Assembly (NCBI GenBank): GCA_900547005.1
Contig: URER01000003.1
Location: 1 to 64,000, forward strand
DNA length: 64,000 bases
Direction: 5' to 3'
Source of the DNA: an uncultured Prevotella sp.
GTDB taxonomy: Bacteria; Bacteroidota; Bacteroidia; Bacteroidales; Bacteroidaceae
The position numbers and the translations under genes are program-made. Below, piece by piece: positions 1-6,230 of the stretch; position 1 is the first letter of the stretch, and each line of letters starts with the position of its first letter. The notes under the pieces are model-generated. The model was not told where the DNA came from, did no database searches, and was given only the letters and a program-made list of their open reading frames with translations.

Positions 1-848
1 CTGGTGCTTTCCGGAGGCTTTTTTTGTTTTGTTATGATTGCAGGGAGGAAGATGGCGTTATATTATTATTACGCAACGTTATAGATTTCATTTGCCTTGC
101 GACATTCATAGGCGTTCGTCTCATGCGGTTTAGGCTGAAGCAGCATTCTACTTTAGAACGTTTTTCTAAAGTGCGCAATTATATCATTGCTGTAGTTGTC
201 TTTACGATGGTTCCTGCGTCGTTTATGACAGTAAGTATAATCAGGAAAAGCATTTTCGATAATAATGTGAGGAACTTTGTCAAGAACGAATTGGCTTTCA
301 ACGGGACATACGTTATGTCTAATAGTGTAGACAAAGAAAACAAGGTGTTGAATATCGTGGCTGTAGGAAGGGAGATTGCCGGAAAGGAAATAGAGGGCGC
401 GCAACATAAGATGAGTGATTACGGTATGGATGGCTTCCGGCTTTCCGTTGTCCAGGGTAGCCGTTCGGACAGTTTGTTGATGTTAAATACCAAACTTTCA
501 GACGCATCAAATGCTAATGACATTAATTCTGCGAAACTGTTAGAGCAGTCGTCCAAGATACATAATCTGGAGCGTCGGCTCTACGGCTATACGCAGTATG
601 ACTCCTTGTCGAAGGTTGTTATTGGAGAGACGGGCATCCTTTTTCCCTCGGTCAGGACTCTGATACTTTCGCGAGCGACAGAGGTTTATGCTGACACTTC
701 TGCCGCATCGTCTTATACTGTTGCGATTGTCGGTTTGGACAATAAAGTAGCCGGTAGTATGTCGGTGCGGGAAAGGGGAAAGTTACGTCAGTGGCTGAAG
801 TCGCGGTTAAGGGCGGACAGTCTGCGGGTTATAGTAGCGGGACAATGA
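1..848 (+). CDS. DUF389 (TIGR00341-type) membrane protein, 3' part, apparent frameshift
   Basis: From about position 75 to the stop at 846-848 the frame reads as the C-terminal half of a DUF389 inner-membrane protein: a helix with the motif FICLATFIGVRLM, a second helix (YIIAVVVFTMVP), then a soluble alpha/beta tail ending WLKSRLRADSLRVIV. This matches what I know of Bacteroidota DUF389 proteins; their function is not established. The N-terminal half lies outside the window. The first 80 bases do not continue the helix in this frame: frame 1 gives a hydrophobic run ending YYYYATL, then a stop at 82-84, so one base seems lost near 79-83. The TTG at 24 is not a real start. Family call fairly sure; frameshift could be a contig-edge error. 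Confidence 0.6.
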   Translation, partial: GAFRRLFLFCYDCREEDGVILLLRNVIDFICLATFIGVRLMRFRLKQHSTLERFSKVRNYIIAVVVFTMVPASFMTVSIIRKSIFDNNVRNFVKNELAFNGTYVMSNSVDKENKVLNIVAVGREIAGKEIEGAQHKMSDYGMDGFRLSVVQGSRSDSLLMLNTKLSDASNANDINSAKLLEQSSKIHNLERRLYGYTQYDSLSKVVIGETGILFPSVRTLILSRATEVYADTSAASSYTVAIVGLDNKVAGSMSVRERGKLRQWLKSRLRADSLRVIVAGQ

Positions 849-938
849 GAGATTACTTCAACGCAAAGCAATTCATGTCTTAATAAGTGTTCTTTTCTAC
901 TAATGTAAGAGAATTATGATGCAAAAAATGATGGATAA

Positions 939-970
939 TTAGGATTTATATATGTTTTTCAGTAATTTTG
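939..970 (+). promoter_or_regulatory. Promoter of the DUF3332 gene
   Basis: TTAG at 939-942, a 20-bp spacer and TAATTTTG at 963-970 match the Bacteroidota promoter TTTG-N19/20-TAnnTTTG at 3 of 4 and all fixed positions. The start codon follows 24 bp later. Confidence 0.5.
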
Positions 971-994
971 TACTGATTTAAAATATTAAGAGTT

Positions 995-1546
995 ATGAAA
1001 ATCAGAAGAATTAAGTTCGTTGCCGGTGCTATGGCGACATTGTTGTTGACAAGTTCTTGTGTAGGTTCTTTTAGTCTGTTCAACAAGTTGTCTTCATGGA
1101 ACAGGAAAGCCACTAACAGCAAATTTCTCAATGAGATTATATTCATAGTAATCTCTCCGGTCTATGCGCTTGCAGGAGTTGCCGACGTATTGTTGTTTAA
1201 CAGTATTGAGTTTTGGTCAGGAAATAATCCGGTGGCAAGCAATATTGGAAAGACAAAGCAAGTCCTCGGTGAGGACGGCCGTTATTATGCGGTAAAGACA
1301 TTGAAAGACGGTTATGAGATAACCAAGCCTACTGGTGAAATGCTGAAGTTGGTCTATAATGAAGAAGAAAATTCATGGTCGCGTATAGAGAACGGCGAGT
1401 GTAAGGAAATTTTCCGCTTCAATGACGATGGTACGATACGGACAACATTGCCGGACGGAAACCAAATGGATGTCTCTTTGAATGAATATGGCGTTAATCA
1501 GGTTCGTTATGCTGTTGACAATGGAACATATTGGGCAATGAGATAA
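995..1546 (+). CDS. DUF3332 family lipoprotein
   Basis: The 183-residue product begins with a lipoprotein signal peptide ending in the lipobox LTSSC (Cys22), so it is probably anchored in the envelope. The region after it, with SFSLFNKLSSWN, a hydrophobic stretch at about 45-65 and SIEFWSGNNPV, is the signature of the DUF3332 family found in Bacteroidota and some Proteobacteria. Its role is unknown. The C-terminal half is polar and beta-rich. A promoter lies immediately upstream and a hairpin-plus-T-run follows the stop, so it looks like a single-gene transcript. Family assignment is by recall of these motifs. Confidence 0.8.
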   Translation: MKIRRIKFVAGAMATLLLTSSCVGSFSLFNKLSSWNRKATNSKFLNEIIFIVISPVYALAGVADVLLFNSIEFWSGNNPVASNIGKTKQVLGEDGRYYAVKTLKDGYEITKPTGEMLKLVYNEEENSWSRIENGECKEIFRFNDDGTIRTTLPDGNQMDVSLNEYGVNQVRYAVDNGTYWAMR

Positions 1547-1561
1547 AATATATGCTATTAT

Positions 1562-1597
1562 AAAAAGGCTGTATCGTAATGATACGGTCTTTTTTAT
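1562..1597 (+). terminator. Rho-independent terminator after DUF3332 gene
   Basis: A short stem around GTATC-gtaat-GATAC, extended by weaker pairs, is followed by a run of six T (1590-1595). It lies 16 bp after the stop codon. Confidence 0.6.
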
Positions 1598-1708
1598 TAT
1601 ATAAAAGATAAGTTCTAAGACACTAAAGCTGACATATACGCAATTAAATTTCTTTTTTTATAAACGATTTCCTTAAGTCTTATTCTATGTGCAGAGATAT
1701 AGGGGAAA

Positions 1709-2131
1709 TCACTTATCTACTTTTATAAATTTCAACTTCTTCGGCAGTTTGACCCACTTGCGGTTAACTACAATCTTTATCGTACTACCGCTTTTCTGTT
1801 CCAAAACATAGCTTCCATCTGCTTTGTATGTCAGTGTCGCGGTCAAATCCTCACTGCCGTAGTCATTTATTATGCTTATCATAGCCGCATTATTAGAAAC
1901 CTCGGCATCTGTGATAAGCCATTTCCTGCCATCCCTTTTCGAGCCTAAGAAGCCTGGCAACTTTCCGAAGATAGCCTGTCCCGGTACCGAAATACCATTA
2001 TTATAGAAATCAATTTCTAACCAAACTTGAAATTCCTCGTTGTAGATTTTCCCTGCAAATGGCTTTGCAGACTGCGCTTTTGCCATTCCTGCGAACGCAA
2101 TCATTAATGAAACTATTAATAAATTCCTCAT
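1709..2131 (-). CDS. Small secreted protein of unknown function
   Basis: The 140-residue product has a clear Sec signal peptide (MRNLLIVSLMIAFAGMAKA, cleavage probably after MAKA or AQS) and no lipobox, so it is likely periplasmic or surface exposed. The mature part is rich in beta-strand-forming residues (YNEEFQVWLEIDFYNNG, LTATLTYKADGSYVLEQ), suggesting a small beta-barrel or sandwich, and ends with a lysine-rich tail. I do not recognise a family. It is convergent with the DUF3332 gene and has its own promoter (TTTC-N20-TACTTTTG on the minus strand at 2159-2190). Confidence 0.7.
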   Translation of the reverse strand: MRNLLIVSLMIAFAGMAKAQSAKPFAGKIYNEEFQVWLEIDFYNNGISVPGQAIFGKLPGFLGSKRDGRKWLITDAEVSNNAAMISIINDYGSEDLTATLTYKADGSYVLEQKSGSTIKIVVNRKWVKLPKKLKFIKVDK

Positions 2132-2158
2132 TCCTTTTATATTTTATCGTGCTACTTG

Positions 2159-2190
2159 CAAAAGTAGATAAAAACCTTGATATAAAGAAA
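2159..2190 (-). promoter_or_regulatory. Promoter of the small secreted protein gene
   Basis: On the minus strand TTTC, 20 bp and TACTTTTG precede the start codon at 2131 by about 28 bp; 3 of 4 positions of the distal box and all fixed positions of the proximal box match. Confidence 0.5.
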
Positions 2191-2469
2191 AGAATGAAAG
2201 AAGATTTTGTGTTGGCAAAAATCTTTTGCAATTCTCTATCAAATTATTTATATAAAGATGGCGTTGAATGTAGCTGAAAGATGCTATTAAGCATATTTTT
2301 CTTGAAGTGAAATACTTTCAAAATGGTATGAAGAAGAATGTTTGAAAAAAGTGTGAAACATACGTTTATGAATCATAAAATATTGATATTCAATATGATA
2401 TAAATCAATAAATGGCCGTAAAACATAGCAAACAGCATAGTAAAATGCCCCTAAATGACCTATTTTATG

Positions 2470-2634
2470 TACCTTTGCTCCCGATAAAAATATGAATGAT
2501 GCGCCCCCTTTGTTTTAGGGCTTCATTCAAAAATAATATCCACAGGAGTCCAGGTACGGTGGTAACTCGTTCTCACATAGGCCCGTATCGCGAACAAAGT
2601 ATGCATAACTTGTTCAGACTCCATAAATTTATTA
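2470..2634 (+). ncRNA. Structured 5' leader (candidate cis-regulatory RNA) of the lysozyme-like gene
   Basis: A TACCTTTG box at 2470-2477 would start a transcript near 2485. The leader then has a hairpin (GAATGA at about 2492 pairing with TCATTC at 2523-2528, with a GC-rich inner stem) followed by a three-way-junction-like element: GGAGTC 2545-2550 pairs with GACTCC 2617-2622 and encloses TACGG 2555-2559 with CCGTA 2583-2587 and GAACAA 2592-2597 with TTGTTC 2610-2615. It ends 12 nt before the start codon. All pairs are exact. I do not recognise a known riboswitch class. The preceding 2132-2469 shows only AT-rich sequence. Confidence 0.5.
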
Positions 2635-3060
2635 ATGATGAGAATATTTAAGATTGTAAGTTTTTTAATTTTATTAAGTGCAACAACTTTATCGGCGCGA
2701 GCTGAGATTAAAGGCGAAGGAAATTTTGATTGGAATCCGGTAATGGATGCAATCACGCAAGTAGAAAGCAATGGAAACCCGAGAGCAAGGTCAGGCTCAT
2801 GTGTGGGAGTGATGCAGATTTCGCCTATTTGTGTAAAAGAATGTAACGACATACTCAAGAGGCGCGGCAGTAAGAAGCGTTATACAATGGCCGACAGGTA
2901 CGATGTACAGAAATCACGGGAGATGTTTGTTATCATTCAGTCGAAACACAATCCGTCGAACAATGTTGAAAAAGCAATTAGAGCATGGAATGGCGGTCAG
3001 AATTACAGTGTCCGAGGAACACAAAAATACTACAATAAGGTTATGCGGAATATGAAATAA
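2635..3060 (+). CDS. Small secreted lysozyme-fold (SLT-like) protein
   Basis: A signal peptide (about residues 1-23, ending LSARA) is followed by a compact domain of about 115 residues. It resembles the goose-lysozyme/SLT fold: a probable catalytic Glu44 in TQVESNGNP, the GVMQIS motif (about 58-63) and AWNGGQNYSV near the C-terminus. The expected role is cleavage of the glycan strand of peptidoglycan in the periplasm. It is shorter than typical lytic transglycosylases and has no LysM domain. Two adjacent ATGs (2635 and 2638) could start it. It is transcribed behind a structured leader and ends at a strong bidirectional terminator, so it is monocistronic. Confidence 0.72.
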   Translation: MMRIFKIVSFLILLSATTLSARAEIKGEGNFDWNPVMDAITQVESNGNPRARSGSCVGVMQISPICVKECNDILKRRGSKKRYTMADRYDVQKSREMFVIIQSKHNPSNNVEKAIRAWNGGQNYSVRGTQKYYNKVMRNMK

Positions 3061-3079
3061 ACGCATGGCGAAATAAATA

Positions 3080-3127
3080 AAAGGACTTTATAATGTGTCG
3101 TAACGGCAGTTATAAAGTCCTTTTTTT
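3080..3127. terminator. Bidirectional terminator
   Basis: A perfect 14-bp stem (AAAGGACTTTATAA 3080-3093 with its complement 3110-3123) is followed by a T run on the plus strand and a T-rich stretch on the minus strand. It separates the convergent lysozyme-like and SecD-P1-like genes. Confidence 0.85.
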
Positions 3128-3142
3128 AGCCCTCAGAGGGGG

Positions 3143-3206
3143 ATAGGGGGGATGGGAATGATGAGAGGAATGGGAGGAATGGGAGTGATGGGAATAATGG
3201 GAGAAT
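3143..3206. repeat. Purine-rich GGAATGGGA-type low-complexity tract
   Basis: Degenerate tandem copies of (A)ATGGGAG/GATGGGA fill the gap between the terminator and the 3' end of the minus-strand gene. The open frame through it (Met/Gly-rich) is a by-product of the repeat. Confidence 0.6.
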
Positions 3207-4711
3207 TACTCCTCGGCATCCTCTACTTCTACGGCTTCCACAGCCTCTACCTCCTTGTCAGTCATAATCTTTTTCGCGCCCTTGAAAAAGCGGTTTACCG
3301 TTTCGGGGAAAAGTCCCATTGCCGTGCAGTCTCCGGAAGTTATCTGACTCATAATCCTCGGAGCGTAAACAAAAGTCCCGTTTATATAAATGGCAATATG
3401 CCTGCCGATATTCGCATTCGTAAACTTAGCCCAGTCGAACGTTCCTTTGGCGTCGAACTTAAAGGGCATAGACATCCTGCCTTGCTGAGCCTCAAACTCT
3501 ACGTTCGCCTCAATAGCCTTTGCCTTGAACACATCTGCTGAAGCCACGATGCCGACAATCATCTCTTTCTCATAACTCCTGCCACAAAACCATTCATATC
3601 CCTTAGGCAGCGCCATGTCTTTTATCCTCAAAGAAATGTCATTATACATATTCCCGTCTTCATCCCTCACTACAGCCATAAGTATGCCGGGGTATTTCCT
3701 GTCCTCAATGCCATAATTCATCAGCAAGTCGCCAAACGTATCTGCCACGCCAACCGATTTCTTTTTCTTCAAAGGCCCATCGTCTGTAGCTATCCGTTTG
3801 GCCGTTATCTTCCAATCCACGGCATACCTTTCCGCAATCTCAATATCCAATGCAGCCGCATACTTTGTTGCATATTCAATCGCTTCTTTATCATCTACTT
3901 CCTCCACAGCCACAGAATCTTGCGGACCCCACGACCGGCTATATTTATCCAATGCTTCCTTACTTATCAACTGCTCACCGAGGTTCAGAGCCGCTTTAGC
4001 TCCGGCAACTACGTTGTGTGCGTTGAAAGACTTGTTGTCCATCAAAAACAAGTTCACGGAAAAGGCGATGGTCATGCCCAAATGGTATGCCGACTTAGGC
4101 TCAATGTTGGTGAAAGTCTCGAGAATATCAGCCAAACCGGAAGCGTAGGCCCGCCTGTTAAATTTGATGCTTGTGCCGGGTTGCACCTCATTGATATACT
4201 CCTGCATTCCCGGTTGGAATGGCGTCATCAAACCGAGAGCCGTGAATACCTCGCTTTTAGCCTTCTCGTCAAGTTTTTCCCACTTCCTATCTTGTGTGCC
4301 ATACTGTTCAAGAATGGCCGCCGCCTCGATGGTATCGGCAGGCAACACGATTTTCCCGTCAGCAACCTTGCGCACTCCCTGCATGATATAAGGAATCACC
4401 TCCTTATCCCCTTTGCTCATGTGCTTGTCCGTCATGAATATTCCCTGTATACCGCCCAACGTGTAAGACATCACAAACGAAGAGTCGCTTGTCGCCTTGA
4501 GGTTGAGCAGTCTGTCCTCCAATCCGCGTATATAGTCCTCAAAATCCGCGCTGTCGCGCATTATTTTCTGACCGTTACGCAGCACTTCCGCCGTGTATTG
4601 ATAACCCATAGAATACGAAAGTGTGTCAGTGAAAACCACTTTCGTAGAGTCGTTTGCCATCGCCGTGATGCCTACGAGAAGGCAAATCAAAGAGGAAAGA
4701 AATCGTTTCAT
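3206..4711 (-). CDS. Secreted protein with FKBP-N-like start and SecD P1-head-like C-terminal region
   Basis: A signal peptide (residues 1-19, ending ITAMA) is followed by DTLSYSMGYQYTAEVL, which resembles the N-terminal dimerisation segment of FKBP-type isomerases. The middle (about 30-380) is not recognised. Near residues 410-475 the pattern FDWAKFTNANIGRHIAIYI, then VYAPRIMSQITSGDC and FPETVNRFFKG resembles the P1-head region of SecD (fDxxG...lT..niGr.lAI.ldg.v.saP.i...I..G). No membrane helices of SecD are present, so this is a soluble periplasmic relative. The tail is acidic (EAVEAVEVEDAEE). Domain calls are by motif resemblance only. Three tandem promoter copies lie upstream. Confidence 0.6.
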   Translation of the reverse strand: MKRFLSSLICLLVGITAMANDSTKVVFTDTLSYSMGYQYTAEVLRNGQKIMRDSADFEDYIRGLEDRLLNLKATSDSSFVMSYTLGGIQGIFMTDKHMSKGDKEVIPYIMQGVRKVADGKIVLPADTIEAAAILEQYGTQDRKWEKLDEKAKSEVFTALGLMTPFQPGMQEYINEVQPGTSIKFNRRAYASGLADILETFTNIEPKSAYHLGMTIAFSVNLFLMDNKSFNAHNVVAGAKAALNLGEQLISKEALDKYSRSWGPQDSVAVEEVDDKEAIEYATKYAAALDIEIAERYAVDWKITAKRIATDDGPLKKKKSVGVADTFGDLLMNYGIEDRKYPGILMAVVRDEDGNMYNDISLRIKDMALPKGYEWFCGRSYEKEMIVGIVASADVFKAKAIEANVEFEAQQGRMSMPFKFDAKGTFDWAKFTNANIGRHIAIYINGTFVYAPRIMSQITSGDCTAMGLFPETVNRFFKGAKKIMTDKEVEAVEAVEVEDAEE

Positions 4712-4762
4712 ACGCCGTATGGTTTGATATTATATTATTGCCGAACCGCATCTTATATTATG

Positions 4763-4794
4763 CAAATATATTGAAAGGTGAGTGCAGCGTCAAA
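4763..4794 (-). promoter_or_regulatory. Promoter copy 1 for the SecD-P1-like gene
   Basis: On the minus strand TTTG, exactly 20 bp and TATATTTG give a perfect Bacteroidota promoter about 50 bp before the start codon. Confidence 0.75.
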
Positions 4795-4849
4795 ATAAAA
4801 AAAGTGATTTTTTTAATTTTGGCATTGCCGAACCGCATCTTATATTATG

Positions 4850-4881
4850 CAAATATATTGAAAGGTGAGTGCAGCGTCAAA
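4850..4881 (-). promoter_or_regulatory. Promoter copy 2 for the SecD-P1-like gene
   Basis: Identical to copy 1 and displaced by 87 bp; both boxes and the 20-bp spacer are intact. Confidence 0.7.
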
Positions 4882-4936
4882 ATAAAAAAAGTGATTTTTT
4901 TAATTTTGGCATTGCCGAACCGCATCTTATATTATG

Positions 4937-4968
4937 CAAATATATGGAAAAGGATTGGATTGGCAATG
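4937..4968 (-). promoter_or_regulatory. Degenerate promoter copy 3
   Basis: The proximal box TATATTTG is kept but the position of the distal box reads CATT instead of TTTG because the repeat breaks off inside it. Probably weak or inactive. Confidence 0.5.
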
Positions 4969-4987
4969 GAACAGACATGGAAATCTC

Positions 4988-5025
4988 ACCTTATAACCTA
5001 AAACCTGCGACCTCATAACCTCAAA
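4988..5025. repeat. CTTATAACCT...ACCTCATAACCT short repeat, site 1
   Basis: Short words of the type TTATAACCT-AAACCT-ACCTCATAACCT recur at about 12368-12465 and 57021-57098, always between genes. No coding or structural role is visible here. Confidence 0.5.
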
Positions 5026-5033
5026 AAAACAAC

Positions 5034-5565
5034 GTTTTTAGTAAAGAATTATTACAAATGAAAATCGACTCTCTCGTGCTAACGAACGTTAAATATAGGC
5101 TCCGTTACAAATTTTCGGCCGTTTTTCGACCTCAAAAATTGCAACTAAAAACTCAAAACTGACGACTGAAAACTCCAAAAGTGCCTCCGTTAGAGAAAAA
5201 ATGACCCGATTTTTGTTGAAAATTGACCTCCGGAAAAACACGCGAAAATGGCAAAATCGCCCAATTTAACGTTTGTTTACTTTCAAAAGTGGCACTTTTA
5301 GACTCCGTTTGTGGCACTTTTGGAGTGCAACGGAGCCTCCGTTAAGTCCTAAAAGTGCCTCCGTTAGAGTGCAAAAGTGCCTCCGTTAGAAAATAATGAG
5401 GCCAAAAACGCCTTCCAAAACGGCCAATTTTGCCGAAAAACGGAATAAGCCTTTGATTATCAGAGATTTAAGTCAAAATTGCCTAAAAAACCGTATTTTC
5501 GCGTTTTTGAGAGCGGGAGAAGTTTTGTTTGAAAAAACGCGATTCTGAGAGCGATAAGTTCTAAA
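5034..5565 (+). repeat. 530-bp dispersed intergenic repeat, copy 1
   Basis: First of three same-orientation copies. Landmarks: TAACGaacGTTA plus AATATAGG at 5080-5099, an AAAAGTGCCTCCGTT word ending at 5191, seven 22-bp units starting at 5285, 5307, 5329, 5351, 5373, 5395 and 5417, and CGTATTTTCGCG at 5492. Units include AAAAGTGGCACTTTT and AACGGAGCCTCCGTT (palindromes) and the hybrid AAAAGTGCCTCCGTT. The distance from GTTAAATATAGG (5088) to the first unit is 197 bp and from there to CGTATTTT is 207 bp, the same as in the other two copies. No reading frame is shared between copies, so it appears non-coding. Confidence 0.85.
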
Positions 5566-5659
5566 GTTTCCGACAAATTTCCCACAAAAGATGAAGGATG
5601 AAAATTTCAATCCCCAAGTCTTCTTTTTGAAGATTAGAATATATGGTTCGAACATTAAA

Positions 5660-5705
5660 AAGTATTATAAAAATACTTGTATATAAAAATAAAATACTAA
5701 CTTTG
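5660..5705 (+). promoter_or_regulatory. Promoter with palindromic site upstream of the BspA-like gene
   Basis: TAACTTTGC at 5698-5706 is a good proximal box; CTTG lies 18 bp upstream. A perfect inverted repeat, AAGTATT (5660-5666) and AATACTT (5672-5678), overlaps the distal box and could be an operator. It would give a 5' leader of about 520 nt for the gene at 6231. Confidence 0.4.
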
Positions 5706-6053
5706 CATCGGCTCTTAGTGGCTTTCTGTTTCGTCAGACAAATTCGGACGTGTCCGTATCGTCTGTTCCGAAGTTTGAGGTCATGCCTACGCCGAACTGT
5801 TTATGAGAATGTGATTTTCTTTGAGACAGTGGCAGGATGAGGGCAAAGAGCTACTATATTTGAGAAAGCGTTTATCATGCGCTTTGTTCTTGACACTTCG
5901 AAATCTCGCAAATTTCAAAACTTTGTCACGGAATGAGGCAACGGTAGATGCTCATGGGATGTTTTATAAGACATTCCTATGTCCATATTATATTCTCTTA
6001 TTTGTTATAAGGTATGAATATGGAGTATAGGGGTGGATTATATAAATTCATCG

Positions 6054-6149
6054 GCGTGGGTTCTGCGTTGCTCGTTCTTGGCAGAGTGGGCAATGCGAGA
6101 GCCTCGAAGTGTGGAACGAGTAACATGGTCAGACTTCCACGCTTTTTTT
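6054..6149 (+). ncRNA. Candidate structured RNA / attenuator before the BspA-like gene
   Basis: GCGTGG (6054-6059) pairs with CCACGC (6137-6142), which is followed by seven T. Inside, GTTGCTCGTTC (6067-6077) pairs over 11 bp with GAACGAGTAAC (6114-6124, one G-U), and CGAG/CTCG forms an apical stem. The nested stems and T run suggest a roughly 95-nt terminated RNA or a leader attenuator 80 bp before the start codon. I do not recognise an Rfam class. The stretch 5712-6053 contains no convincing gene. Confidence 0.5.
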
Positions 6150-6230
6150 GTATAGTTATAATTGACTTAAATTTATTATTGTAATTTCCTGACGCTTGGG
6201 AGTCGATAGGGGCTATTATAACTAACTTTT

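Larger units (their letters stand above)
4737..4944. repeat. 87-bp tandem repeat, 2.4 copies, carrying the upstream gene promoter
   Basis: The unit begins ATTGCCGAACCGCATC and repeats at exact 87-bp spacing (CCGAACC at 4741, 4828, 4915). The first two units are identical as read; the third breaks off after the CAAATATA box. Because 87 is divisible by 3, an open frame runs through it and encodes a repeated peptide, but the sequence is better explained as promoter copies for the minus-strand gene at 4711. Confidence 0.9.

Noticed and set aside
2545..2622. tRNA-like gene
   Set aside because: The closing stem and a GGTGGTA word look tRNA-like, but there is no T-loop (TTCGANT) and no anticodon arm of normal size.
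3152..3541. Met/Gly-rich 129-residue frame
   Set aside because: It runs through a purine-rich low-complexity tract and then antisense to the 3206-4711 gene.
4738..5001. Open frame encoding a 29-residue tandem repeat peptide
   Set aside because: The frame exists only because the DNA repeat is 87 bp; the sequence contains promoter boxes on the other strand and no start context or homology.
5034..5565. Insertion sequence or integron remnant
   Set aside because: No transposase or integrase fragment, no clear terminal inverted repeats and no target duplication could be seen around any of the three copies.
5821..6030. 69-residue frame upstream of the BspA-like gene
   Set aside because: No plausible start context, no recognisable domain, and it lies in a predicted long leader.
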